Positions 1 through 6,616 of a DNA stretch of 6,999 bases are shown one piece after another (position 1 is the first letter of the stretch; every line of letters begins with the position of its first letter). The stretch covers positions 1 through 6,999 of the forward strand of contig JAEWBG010000054.1 in assembly GCA_023391335.1 (NCBI GenBank), read 5' to 3'. Position numbers and translations under genes: made by a program. The notes beneath the pieces are model-generated. The model did not search any database and had not been told where the DNA came from. It saw only the letters and a program-made list of their open reading frames with translations. This DNA comes from Pseudomonadota bacterium (GTDB taxonomy: Bacteria; Pseudomonadota; Gammaproteobacteria; Steroidobacterales; Steroidobacteraceae).

Positions 1-57
1 CCGATCCCCGATCCCCGATCCCCGATCCCCGATCCCGAACCCCCGTTCCCCGTTCCC
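1..57. repeat. Heptamer tandem repeat (CCGATCC) upstream of pncC
   Basis: Five perfect copies of the 7-base unit CCGATCC run from base 1 to 35. Three variant copies follow in the same phase (CGAACCC, then CCGTTCC twice), so about eight units are visible. The array may continue left of the window. It stops only 9 bases before the pncC start codon and occupies the space where a promoter and ribosome binding site would lie. The unit length is not a multiple of three, so copy-number changes would alter spacing or frame of anything reading through it. Short GC-rich heptamer arrays of this kind are known in Xanthomonas-like genomes; that comparison is from memory. Confidence 0.9.
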
Positions 58-66
58 GGACCACCC

Positions 67-561
67 ATGCTCACCGACTCCCAACTCCAATCACATGCAT
101 TCTCGGCTCGCGATTACCTGTGTTCCCGAGGCTGGCAACTGGTCACGGCCGAATCCTGCACCGGCGGTTGGATCGGCAAGTTGCTGACTGACATTGCGGG
201 CAGTTCGGCGTGGTATCGAGGCGGCGCAGTCGTTTACAGCAACGCCTTGAAGGAGTCCATGTTGGGAGTGCGATCGGAAACGCTGGGTTCGTACGGCGCC
301 GTGAGTCGCGAAACGGCCGATGAAATGGCGCGCGGCGCACTCTTGTGTCTGGGCGGTGATGTCGCGCTCGCCGTCACCGGCATTGCCGGCCCTGACGGAG
401 GAACGCCGGACAAGCCGGTGGGTACGGTTTGGTTCGGATGGGCATGGCGCAGTGCTTCCGGAGTCGAAGCAAGAACGGCGCTGGAAACTTTTGGCGGCGA
501 TCGCGATTCGGTGAGGCGGCAGAGCGTCGCTAGAGCGTTGATGGAGCTGTCTAAGTTGTGA
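67..561 (+). CDS. pncC: Nicotinamide-nucleotide amidase (stand-alone CinA C-terminal domain)
   Basis: PncC deamidates nicotinamide mononucleotide to nicotinic acid mononucleotide, feeding the NAD salvage cycle in the cytoplasm. The 164-residue product matches the short E. coli-type PncC (about 165 residues) along its whole length. It is therefore a complete stand-alone amidase and not a truncated CinA; the N-terminal molybdopterin-binding-like domain of long CinA proteins is absent. Visible family motifs are TAESCTGG at residues 27-34 (containing the presumed catalytic serine, S30), YSN at 57-59, TGIAGPDGG at 104-112 and GGDRDSVRRQ at 143-152. The ATG at 67 gives the usual family N-terminus, but no Shine-Dalgarno is visible because the heptamer array fills the upstream DNA. 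The stop codon overlaps the thpR start. In related genomes this gene commonly sits just upstream of recA and is often labelled cinA. Confidence 0.93.
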   Translation: MLTDSQLQSHAFSARDYLCSRGWQLVTAESCTGGWIGKLLTDIAGSSAWYRGGAVVYSNALKESMLGVRSETLGSYGAVSRETADEMARGALLCLGGDVALAVTGIAGPDGGTPDKPVGTVWFGWAWRSASGVEARTALETFGGDRDSVRRQSVARALMELSKL

Positions 562-1124
562 GCGAACCGAAAGTTGCCACAGGGCGTCGTCTTTTCTTTG
601 CATTATGGCCACATGCTCAAACGCGTTCGAAGATCGTGGCGCAAACATTGGATTTCGTAACCCACAGCAAGGGGCGCGCGATTCCGGAAGCGAACCTGCA
701 CGTCACGGTGAGCTTTCTCGGGTCGATCGCGAACGAGCGACTCGCCGAAGTTCAAACGGCTGGATCTGAAGTTGCCAACGTGCCTGCATTCGAATTGACG
801 TTCGATCGAATCGAAAGCGTGCGACGTTCGCGAATCTTGTGGCTGACGGCAGACGCGCCGAGACCGCTGTTGGAGTTGGTGCGGCGATTGCAAAACAAGG
901 CGTTGTCGCAACAACCGCAGTCGCAGCGAGAGGATTTCATTGCGCACGTGACGCTCGCGCGAGATGTGCAAAGGCTGAATCGCGAGATGCACATCGAGCC
1001 GATCCAATGGACGGCAGACGAATTGGTGCTGGTCGAATCGCAACGCGGTCCGAGCGGCTCCTCGTACTCGATTCTCGATCGGTGGCCACTGCAAACAAAT
1101 TTATCTTCGCAAACGCCCAGATAA
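558..1124 (+). CDS. thpR: RNA 2',3'-cyclic phosphodiesterase (2H superfamily)
   Basis: ThpR (formerly LigT, 2'-5' RNA ligase) opens 2',3'-cyclic phosphate ends of RNA and can reversibly join tRNA half-molecules through 2'-5' bonds in vitro. The 188-residue product carries the two HxTx motifs that define the 2H family: HVTV at residues 48-51 and HVTL at 130-133. Each supplies a catalytic histidine and threonine. The typical N-terminal RLFFALWP segment is at residues 11-18. Length is normal for the family (about 175-190). The start is GTG at 558, which overlaps the pncC stop as GTGA. GGAG at 543-546 lies 11 bases upstream, so translational coupling to pncC is likely. The two genes probably form one transcription unit. 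The physiological role of ThpR remains unclear even in E. coli. Confidence 0.92.
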   Translation: MSEPKVATGRRLFFALWPHAQTRSKIVAQTLDFVTHSKGRAIPEANLHVTVSFLGSIANERLAEVQTAGSEVANVPAFELTFDRIESVRRSRILWLTADAPRPLLELVRRLQNKALSQQPQSQREDFIAHVTLARDVQRLNREMHIEPIQWTADELVLVESQRGPSGSSYSILDRWPLQTNLSSQTPR

Positions 1125-1219
1125 TCGATCGTCATCGCACATTCGCTAGTAAAATAATTGCATCTCGCAGGTCATCTCCTCGCCGACTCGGCGCACTCAA
1201 CACATAAGGCCGTACACAG
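1125..1219 (+). promoter_or_regulatory. recA leader with a candidate -10 element
   Basis: This 95-base gap should carry the recA promoter. The AT-rich stretch 1148-1159 contains TAAAAT at 1150-1155, five of six matches to the sigma-70 -10 consensus. No convincing -35 box sits at the right distance; TCGTCA at 1129-1134 is a weak match with short spacing. I see no CTGT-N8-ACAG box of the E. coli LexA type. CTAGTA at 1146-1151 resembles one half of the Xanthomonas-type LexA operator, but the second half is missing. TAAGG at 1205-1209 is the likely recA Shine-Dalgarno, 10 bases before the ATG. Confidence 0.4.
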
Positions 1220-2242
1220 ATGGAAGAGAATCGAAAGAAGGCGCTCGTCGCTGCTCTCGGGCAAATCGAAAAGCAATTCGGCAAGGGCTCGGTCATGCGC
1301 TTGGGCGATGCCAGCGCAACTTACGATGTCGAAGCGGTTTCGACAGGTTCGCTGGGCCTGGATATCGCGCTTGGTGTGGGCGGCCTGCCGCGCGGTCGCG
1401 TGATCGAAATCTATGGGCCGGAATCCTCAGGTAAGACGACGCTGACGCTGCAAGCCATTGCTGAAGCGCAGCGCGCCGGTGGAACCGCTGCATTCGTTGA
1501 CGCTGAGCACGCGCTCGATCCGGTCTACGCCGGCAAGTTGGGCGTGAACGTTCAAGATCTTTTGGTTTCGCAGCCGGATACGGGCGAGCAGGCACTCGAA
1601 ATCACCGACATGCTGGTGCGCTCGGGTGCGGTGGACATCATCGTGGTCGACTCCGTCGCCGCCTTGACGCCAAAAGCCGAAATCGAAGGCGAGATGGGCG
1701 ATGCCCACGTCGGTCTGCAAGCACGATTGATGTCGCAGGCGCTGCGTAAGCTCACGGGCAACATCAAGCGTTCGAACACCATTGTCATCTTCATCAACCA
1801 AATCCGTATGAAGATCGGCGTGATGTTCGGCAATCCGGAAACCACCACCGGCGGTAACGCTTTGAAGTTCTACGCTTCGGTGCGCCTGGATATTCGTCGT
1901 ATCGGTGCGTTGAAGAACGGCGAAGAAGTCATCGGCAATCAAACCCGCGTCAAAGTGGTCAAGAACAAAGTCGCGCCACCCTTCCGCGAAGCCGAGTTCG
2001 AGATCCTGTATGGAGCGGGCATCTCACGCATGGGCGAGATTATCGATATCGGTGTCGCGCAGGGCTTCGTGGAGAAGTCCGGTTCTTGGTACAGCTATAA
2101 CGGCGAGCGTATCGGGCAGGGTAAGGAAAACGCCCGCACCTTCCTCGATCAGCACCCCGAAATCGCGCAGGACATCGAAGGCAAGATTCGCGAGAAGCTG
2201 CTGCCGCGTCGCGGCGAGGCGCTGAAGGGCGAGACGGCTTGA
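1220..2242 (+). CDS. recA: Recombinase RecA
   Basis: RecA forms ATP-dependent filaments on single-stranded DNA, performs homology search and strand exchange, and stimulates LexA self-cleavage in the SOS response. The 340-residue product is full length (E. coli 353), with the shortening mainly in the C-terminal tail. Visible landmarks, with E. coli-like numbering, are the Walker A motif GPESSGKT at residues 66-73, catalytic E96 in DAEHALD, Walker B with D144 in VVDSVAAL, loop L1 around GEMGDAHVGLQ, and loop L2 from FINQIRMKIG through NPETTTGGNAL. No intein interrupts the gene. The C-terminus (ALKGETA) is less acidic than the E. coli tail, which in that species restrains DNA binding. recX follows 49 bases downstream, as is usual, so RecA activity is probably modulated by its neighbour. 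Confidence 0.99.
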   Translation: MEENRKKALVAALGQIEKQFGKGSVMRLGDASATYDVEAVSTGSLGLDIALGVGGLPRGRVIEIYGPESSGKTTLTLQAIAEAQRAGGTAAFVDAEHALDPVYAGKLGVNVQDLLVSQPDTGEQALEITDMLVRSGAVDIIVVDSVAALTPKAEIEGEMGDAHVGLQARLMSQALRKLTGNIKRSNTIVIFINQIRMKIGVMFGNPETTTGGNALKFYASVRLDIRRIGALKNGEEVIGNQTRVKVVKNKVAPPFREAEFEILYGAGISRMGEIIDIGVAQGFVEKSGSWYSYNGERIGQGKENARTFLDQHPEIAQDIEGKIREKLLPRRGEALKGETA

Positions 2243-2251
2243 AGAGAAGTG

Positions 2252-2279
2252 ACTAGCGGATGGTAACTGGCGGATAGTC
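2252..2279. repeat. Imperfect 14-bp tandem repeat between recA and recX
   Basis: Two adjacent 14-base units (2252-2265 and 2266-2279) match at 11 of 14 positions around the shared core GCGGAT. They fill most of the 49-base recA-recX gap. No terminator hairpin with a T-run is seen here, which is compatible with recX being expressed by readthrough from recA. A function for the repeat is not apparent. Confidence 0.5.
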
Positions 2280-2291
2280 AGTACGAGCCAG

Positions 2292-2828
2292 ATGGTTGAG
2301 CGCAAAACGATGGCCAGCCCGGCTCCCACACCTGAGCCTGATTCGCCAGACAGGACGGCCGAGCTGGCAGCCGTGAGGCTGCTAGCTCGCAGAGAACATG
2401 GAGTCGAGGAACTGCGGCGCAAGCTCCTTGCGAAGAAACATCCACCGGATTCGGTGGATCGTGTGCTCGCGAAGTTGCAGGGAAAGCGGCTCGTTTCCGA
2501 CGAGCGATACGCTTCCACTCTGGTGCATCACCAAGCCAAACGGGGGCAGGGGCCGGTCCGCATTCGCGCCCAGCTCCGTCAACAGGGGCTCAAGGATGAG
2601 GTGATCCAGGACAAATTCGCCGCTGCTCAGACCAACTGGGCTCAGCTTGCCGGTGAAGTCAGGCGCCGTAAGTTCGGGGATTCGCTCCCGAAAACCCCGG
2701 CCGAACGTGCAAAGCAGGCGCGCTTCCTTCAATATCGCGGCTTCAACGCCGACCAGATCCGCGCCGCATTGAAGTCAGGGGCAGATTTCGACTTCCCAGA
2801 CGGCAGCGCAGAGACGGATTCGCTCTAG
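2292..2828 (+). CDS. recX: Regulatory protein RecX
   Basis: RecX binds RecA filaments and limits their extension and ATPase/strand-exchange activity. The product has the typical all-helical RecX pattern of three related three-helix units. The first includes AAVRLLARREHGVEELRRKL (about residues 26-45), the second SDERYASTLVHHQAKRGQGPVRIRAQLRQQGL (about 69-100), and the C-terminal one FLQYRGFNADQIRAALK (about 144-160). DERYA and the GP-(V)-RI segment are characteristic of the family. Length is 178 residues from ATG 2292, or 172 from ATG 2310. The second start has TTGAG 9 bases upstream and the first has GAG only 4 bases upstream, so neither is decisive; the N-terminal Pro-rich tail is dispensable for the family fold. 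The position directly after recA supports the call. Confidence 0.93.
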   Translation: MVERKTMASPAPTPEPDSPDRTAELAAVRLLARREHGVEELRRKLLAKKHPPDSVDRVLAKLQGKRLVSDERYASTLVHHQAKRGQGPVRIRAQLRQQGLKDEVIQDKFAAAQTNWAQLAGEVRRRKFGDSLPKTPAERAKQARFLQYRGFNADQIRAALKSGADFDFPDGSAETDSL

Positions 2829-2895
2829 GCCGTGCTCTAGCGAGAGGCCAGGGTTCGAGCGGCGGAAAGATCCGAGGCTTCCTAACTCCATTCGT

Positions 2896-5538
2896 ATGAC
2901 GACAGCCAAGCGCATGTCGAGCGGCGAACTCCGCTCGTTGTTTCTGCAATTCTTCCGCGAGCGCGGTCATCACATCGTGCCGTCGAGCTCTCTCGTGCCG
3001 GGCAACGACCCGACCCTGCTGTTTACGAATGCGGGCATGGTGCAGTTCAAGGATGTCTTTTTGGGCAAGGACAAGCGCGCCTATACGCGCGCAGCCAGTT
3101 CGCAGCGTTGCGTGCGTGCGGGCGGCAAGCACAACGACCTCGAAAACGTGGGCTACACCGCACGGCATCACACGTTCTTCGAGATGCTGGGCAACTTCAG
3201 CTTCGGCGATTACTTCAAAAAAGATGCGATTCGATTCGGCTGGGATTTTGTCACCGGCAAAGATTGGCTCGGCATCGATCCGCAACGCCTGATGGTGACC
3301 GTCTATCACAGCGATCAGGAAGCGTTCGACATTTGGCACAAAGACGTTGGCTTGCCCGCAGATCGCATCGTGCGAATCGGCGACAAACCGGGCGGCGGCT
3401 CGGACAACTTCTGGCAAATGGGCGAAACAGGGCCCTGCGGTCCGTGCACCGAAATCTTCTATGACCACGGCGCGCACATACCCGGCGGGCCGCCCGGATC
3501 GCCCGATGCCGATGGCGATCGCTGGATCGAGATTTGGAACCTCGTGTTCATGCAATTCGATCGCTCGGCAGATGGTGTGCTCAGTCCCCTGCCGAAGCCT
3601 TCGGTCGATACCGGAATGGGTCTGGAGCGTACGGCGGCAGTGATGCAGGGCGTGCACTCGAACTACGAGATCGATCTGTTCGTGAATCTCATCAAAGCCG
3701 CAGCAAGGGCCACGAATACGAGCGATTTGCAGTCGAGTTCATTGCGCGTCATCGCCGATCACATTCGCGCGACGTCGTTCCTCATCGTCGACGGCGTGCT
3801 GCCTTCGAACGAAGGCCGCGGCTACGTGCTGCGCCGAATCATGCGCCGCGCCATTCGACATGGATACAAGCTCGGTCAGCAACAGCCGTTCTTCTACACG
3901 CTGGTGGGGGCGCTTGCCGAAGAAATGGGCGAAGCGTATCCGGAGCTCAAAGCTCAGCAGCGCCACGTTGAGCTGGTTATCAAGCAGGAAGAGGAGCGCT
4001 TTGCCGAGACGCTCTCGCAAGGTATGACGCTGCTCGAGAGCGCGATCAGAGAGTTGAGCGGCAAGATCATCCCGGGCGAGACGGTCTTTCGCCTCTACGA
4101 CACGTTCGGTTTCCCGGTCGATCTCACCGCCGATATCGCTCGTGAACGCGGGCTCTCGATCGATCAACAAGGCTTCGAGGCGGCCATGGAAGCGCAACGT
4201 GAGCGCGCACGCGCTGCGAGCAAATTCGGCGTCGATCTGCGCGCGACGGTCACGCTCGATGGCAAGACGAGCTTCAGCGGTTACGAAAAATACGCGGATA
4301 GCGGCAAAGTCGTCGCGCTGTTCAAAGGTAAGGACCGCGTCGAAAAGCTGTCACCTGGAGACGAAGGTCAGGTTGTCCTCGATCAAACTCCGTTCTATGC
4401 GGAGAGCGGTGGGCAGGTGGGCGATTCCGGCGAGCTGGTCTCGGGCGCAACTCGATTCGAAGTCGCCGACACCCAGAAGCTCGGTAGTTCGTTCGCCCAT
4501 GTCGGCAAACTCATTGCCGGTGAAATCAAAGTGGGCGATCGAATCGAAGCGCGCGTTGATCAGGCACTGCGTCGCGCCACCATGGCGAATCACTCGGCAA
4601 CGCACTTGTTGCATGCCGCCTTACGCAAAGTACTTGGGACACATGTGACGCAGAAGGGCTCGCTGGTGGCACCCGATCGCTTGCGATTCGACTTCTCTCA
4701 CTACGCGCCTGTAACGCCGATTGAATTGCAGGAGATCGAGCGTCTTGTCAACGAGGAGATTCGCGCGAACAACGCCGGTGAAACCCGTTTGATGAAGTAC
4801 GACGAGGCTGTTGCCTCCGGCGCGATGGCGCTATTCGGTGAGAAGTATGAAGACGAAGTCCGAGTCCTACGATTCGGCGACTTCTCGACGGAGCTGTGCG
4901 GCGGCACGCACGTCGCCCGTACCGGCGACATTGGCCTGTTCAAAATCGTAAGCGAAGGTGGTGTTGCTGCTGGAGTGCGCCGTATAGAGGCCGTCACTGC
5001 CCAGGGCGCCTTGGATTGGATCGCTCAGACGGAACGTTCAATGCGCGACATCGCCGGTTTGGTGAAGGCGAATCGGGACGACGTCGATGAGAAGGTGCGC
5101 CAGCTGATTGATCGGGCGCGCAAACTCGAGAAAGAGGTTGCGGCGCTCAAGGCCAAACTCGCGAGCGGACAGGGCAATGACTTGTCTTCCGCGGCGAAGG
5201 AGGTGGCGGGCTTGAAGGTGGTTGCTACGCGAGTGGATGGTGCAGATGCACCCGCATTGCGCGATGCAGTCGATCAGCTCAAGAACAAGCTGAAGTCCGC
5301 AGCCATCGTCCTGGCGTCGGTGCAGGAGCCGAATAAAATCGTGCTCATCGCCGGTGTCACCGCCGATCAAACAGCGCGTGTGAAGGCGGGCGATCTTGTG
5401 AATGCCGTTGCGCAGCAGATCGGCGGCAAAGGCGGCGGGCGAGCGGATCTAGCACAGGCCGGCGGCAGCGATTCAACAAAACTTGACGCCGCATTGGCCA
5501 GTGTTCCTGCGTGGATCGAAGCGAAACTGTCTGCGTGA
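2896..5538 (+). CDS. alaS: Alanine--tRNA ligase
   Basis: AlaRS charges tRNA-Ala, recognising the G3-U70 pair, and clears Ser- and Gly-tRNA-Ala by editing. The 880-residue protein has every expected domain. The class II catalytic core covers about residues 1-260, with NDPTLLFTNAGM near the N-terminus, the motif-2 region RCVRAGGKHNDLENVG, and motif 3 GMGLERTAAV at 240-249. A helical tRNA-recognition domain follows. The editing domain has its zinc-site residues intact: H566-x3-H570 (NHSATH) and C668-x3-H672 (CGGTH). A charged coiled-coil linker lies at about 716-755, and the C-Ala domain ends with GGKGGGRAD at 843-851. ATG 2896 is the first in-frame start; ATG 2914 (MSSGELR) would give a length closer to E. 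coli AlaRS. Neither has a strong Shine-Dalgarno. The gene lies 67 bases after recX. Confidence 0.99.
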   Translation: MTTAKRMSSGELRSLFLQFFRERGHHIVPSSSLVPGNDPTLLFTNAGMVQFKDVFLGKDKRAYTRAASSQRCVRAGGKHNDLENVGYTARHHTFFEMLGNFSFGDYFKKDAIRFGWDFVTGKDWLGIDPQRLMVTVYHSDQEAFDIWHKDVGLPADRIVRIGDKPGGGSDNFWQMGETGPCGPCTEIFYDHGAHIPGGPPGSPDADGDRWIEIWNLVFMQFDRSADGVLSPLPKPSVDTGMGLERTAAVMQGVHSNYEIDLFVNLIKAAARATNTSDLQSSSLRVIADHIRATSFLIVDGVLPSNEGRGYVLRRIMRRAIRHGYKLGQQQPFFYTLVGALAEEMGEAYPELKAQQRHVELVIKQEEERFAETLSQGMTLLESAIRELSGKIIPGETVFRLYDTFGFPVDLTADIARERGLSIDQQGFEAAMEAQRERARAASKFGVDLRATVTLDGKTSFSGYEKYADSGKVVALFKGKDRVEKLSPGDEGQVVLDQTPFYAESGGQVGDSGELVSGATRFEVADTQKLGSSFAHVGKLIAGEIKVGDRIEARVDQALRRATMANHSATHLLHAALRKVLGTHVTQKGSLVAPDRLRFDFSHYAPVTPIELQEIERLVNEEIRANNAGETRLMKYDEAVASGAMALFGEKYEDEVRVLRFGDFSTELCGGTHVARTGDIGLFKIVSEGGVAAGVRRIEAVTAQGALDWIAQTERSMRDIAGLVKANRDDVDEKVRQLIDRARKLEKEVAALKAKLASGQGNDLSSAAKEVAGLKVVATRVDGADAPALRDAVDQLKNKLKSAAIVLASVQEPNKIVLIAGVTADQTARVKAGDLVNAVAQQIGGKGGGRADLAQAGGSDSTKLDAALASVPAWIEAKLSA

Positions 5539-5859
5539 CTGAACGCAGCAGTTTCTTAGGGATCTAACGTTTGACGAGCGGTGTTTAGAGCAGCGCTCGA
5601 AGGGCGATTGCACACAATTGAGTTACGGATAATTCAGGCGTGATCTGCAAAAGTAGGTGAGAACATAATTCACGGAGAATTGTTAGTTCTTGTGAGGGTG
5701 ATCTGGGATATTCAGGGATTTCCCGATCCCCAGTGCGACAGTGTGTAACCTAACCTCGTTTTGGGTGAATGATCCGAGCGAGCTGTGGGAGGGCAGTGAT
5801 TTCCACTGCCGGCGAGTTCAGACCAAGTCACTCAAGCTTCAGAAAGCAAGGAGCGAATC
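5539..5859 (+). promoter_or_regulatory. csrA leader rich in ANGGAN motifs
   Basis: This 321-base stretch between alaS and csrA has no gene. No strong terminator for alaS is visible; GAGCG...CGCTC around 5577-5600 lacks a T-run. On the + strand I count five ANGGAN motifs, the core of CsrA/RsmA binding sites: AGGGAT 5558-5563, ACGGAT 5625-5630, ACGGAG 5672-5677, AGGGAT 5714-5719 and AAGGAG 5848-5853. The last is the csrA Shine-Dalgarno itself, 6 bases before the ATG. A perfect 7-bp hairpin with loop ATTTC lies at 5792-5810 (GGCAGTG/CACTGCC). CsrA is known in E. coli to control its own translation through leader sites, including one over the Shine-Dalgarno. The same is inferred here. I could not fix a promoter: CATAAT at 5664-5669 is a possible -10 without a clear -35. 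Confidence 0.45.
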
Positions 5860-6075
5860 ATGTTGATTCTGACACGGCGCGTCGGTGAGACCGTGATGAT
5901 AGGTAACGACATCACAGTGACCGTTCTAGGCGTCAAAGGCAATCAAGTTCGGGTCGGTGTGAATGCCCCGAAGGAAGTTGCCGTCCATCGCGAAGAGATC
6001 TACGAGCGCATCAAGCGCGAAGAACAAGCGGCCGGTGGCGCAGCAAAGCGTCCACTCACCGGCGCGGGTTCCTAA
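5860..6075 (+). CDS. csrA: Carbon storage regulator CsrA/RsmA
   Basis: CsrA is a homodimeric RNA-binding protein that recognises GGA motifs in hairpin loops. It represses or activates translation and alters mRNA stability; sponge RNAs of the CsrB/RsmZ type titrate it. The 71-residue product begins MLILTRRVGETVMIG and carries the key RNA-contact residues L4 and R44 (in VAVHREEIYERI). The five-strand core and C-terminal helix are complete by about residue 55. A tail of some 15 residues, rich in Gly and Ala, follows and makes it longer than the 61-residue E. coli protein. The AAGGAG ribosome binding site is optimally placed and itself fits ANGGAN, consistent with autoregulation. The gene sits between alaS and tRNA-Ser(GCU), a conserved location. 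An intrinsic terminator follows 29 bases after the stop. Confidence 0.98.
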   Translation: MLILTRRVGETVMIGNDITVTVLGVKGNQVRVGVNAPKEVAVHREEIYERIKREEQAAGGAAKRPLTGAGS

Positions 6076-6104
6076 TCGCCTGACTCAAGTTCTGTAGTGA
6101 AGCG

Positions 6105-6143
6105 AACCGCGGAGCGACTTAAGTCTCTCCGCGGTTTTCGTTT
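6105..6143 (+). terminator. Rho-independent terminator of csrA
   Basis: A perfect 10-bp GC-rich stem, AACCGCGGAG at 6105-6114 with CTCCGCGGTT at 6127-6136, is followed by TTTTCGTTT. The 12-base loop contains GACTTAAGTC, itself a palindrome, so the stem can extend inward past one mismatch. This is a textbook intrinsic terminator and separates csrA from the structured RNA region downstream. Confidence 0.92.
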
Positions 6144-6363
6144 CTGCGCTCGGGAAAGTCAATCTAAGAATCTGGGACGCATACAAGTCGCATAGGCGCT
6201 GCATCTCCAGCATCACAGGATGTAGACCAGCGCAAGGCGGGCAGCTGACTTGCCCCCACGCGGTCAGGATTTCTCCTTTACCTTAATGGCCTCGGCCAGT
6301 ATTCTTCCCGCCCTTCTTGGGAGTCTGCCCTTGGCCAGGTTCCCAGTCCGATATTGCTGCGCC
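6144..6363. other. Non-coding stretch between csrA and the tRNA-Ser region
   Basis: These 220 bases hold no convincing gene on either strand. Several short hairpin-capable stretches occur. GGGCA/TGCCC with a 7-base loop lies near 6239-6255, and TGGGA...TCCCA brackets 6318-6345. CACAGGATGT near 6216-6225 resembles a CsrA site but lacks the right spacing of A and GGA. GATATT at 6350-6355 followed by a GC-rich stretch could be the -10 and discriminator of the downstream RNA region, but I see no good -35 box. Confidence 0.4.
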
Positions 6364-6385
6364 GGGGAGATGGCCGAGTGGTCGA
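6364..6385 (+). pseudogene. Partial duplicate of the tRNA-Ser 5' end (22 nt)
   Basis: Bases 6364-6385 match the first 22 bases of the intact tRNA-Ser gene (6526-6547) with one mismatch (third base, G for A). They cover the 5' acceptor strand and most of the D-arm (TGGCCGAGTGGTCGA). The similarity ends abruptly at 6386, and no matching 3' acceptor strand TCTCCCC follows at a tRNA-like distance. It is therefore not a functional tRNA. It could be the remnant of a tandem tRNA-Ser copy or a copied fragment that now forms the 5' end of the structured RNA following it. Confidence 0.85.
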
Positions 6386-6519
6386 CAAGTTTGCCGGGAG
6401 CAAACTTGAACACCTGAACGATGCAGAGCGTCGGTTCAGGTGGCCCCAAAGGGGCGAAGCATAGGGACATGCGAAGTAGACGCGCACCGACGGTGCGCCT
6501 GAGACCGCAACTCAGTTTT
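6386..6519 (+). ncRNA. Candidate structured RNA: run of six hairpins before tRNA-Ser
   Basis: Six hairpins follow one another within 130 bases. They are: 9 bp CAAGTTTGC/GCAAACTTG with loop CGGGA (6386-6408); 8+6 bp with one bulged G and loop AGA (6411-6442); 5 bp GCCCC/GGGGC with loop AAA (6443-6455); 4 bp GCAT/ATGC with hexaloop AGGGAC (6459-6472); 7 bp GCGCACC/GGTGCGC with loop GAC (6482-6498); and 5 bp CTGAG/CTCAG followed by TTTT (6499-6519), a weak terminator-like end. Two loops expose GGA, and AGGGAC fits the ANGGAN hexaloop of CsrA sites. The density argues for a structured RNA rather than chance. The tRNA gene starts 7 bases later, so it may be a leader of a tRNA precursor or a separate small RNA. 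Transcription is inferred. Confidence 0.5.
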
Positions 6520-6525
6520 CAATGC

Positions 6526-6616
6526 GGAGAGATGGCCGAGTGGTCGAAGGCGCACCCCTGCTAAGGGTGTATGGGTCAAAAGCCCATCGAGGGTTCGAAT
6601 CCCTCTCTCTCCGCCA
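6526..6616 (+). tRNA. tRNA-Ser (anticodon GCU)
   Basis: A complete class II tRNA of 91 bases including an encoded CCA. The acceptor stem is GGAGAGA (6526-6532) with TCTCTCC (6606-6612), followed by discriminator G and CCA (6614-6616). The D-arm is TGGCCGAGTGGTCGA-like. The anticodon stem CACCC/GGGTG (6553-6557/6565-6569) encloses loop CTGCTAA with anticodon GCT at 6560-6562, which reads AGC and AGU codons. The long variable arm ATGGG/CCCAT is typical of serine tRNAs. The T-arm is GAGGG-TTCGAAT-CCCTC (6589-6605). Its location after csrA is the conserved position of this gene in gammaproteobacteria (serV in E. coli). No tRNA-Arg genes follow within the window. Confidence 0.98.

Noticed and set aside
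1205..1225. SOS box ending in ACAG before the recA ATG
   Set aside because: ACAG at 1216-1219 has no CTGT eight bases upstream.
2743..3657. Minus-strand open frame of 304 residues
   Set aside because: It lies opposite recX and alaS, which have full family matches. It is a shadow caused by high GC at the third codon positions.
5568..5605. Intrinsic terminator for alaS
   Set aside because: GAGCG/CGCTC can form a 5-bp stem with a long loop, but no T-run follows.
6364..6460. Second functional tRNA-Ser gene
   Set aside because: Only the first 22 bases match; there is no anticodon arm, T-arm or matching 3' acceptor strand.
6264..6470. Minus-strand open frame of 68 residues
   Set aside because: Its N-terminal half is translated from the hairpins and the tRNA 5' fragment, no family is recognisable and no clear ribosome binding site is present. 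The Lys/Arg-rich C-terminal half might be a relic, but I cannot support it.
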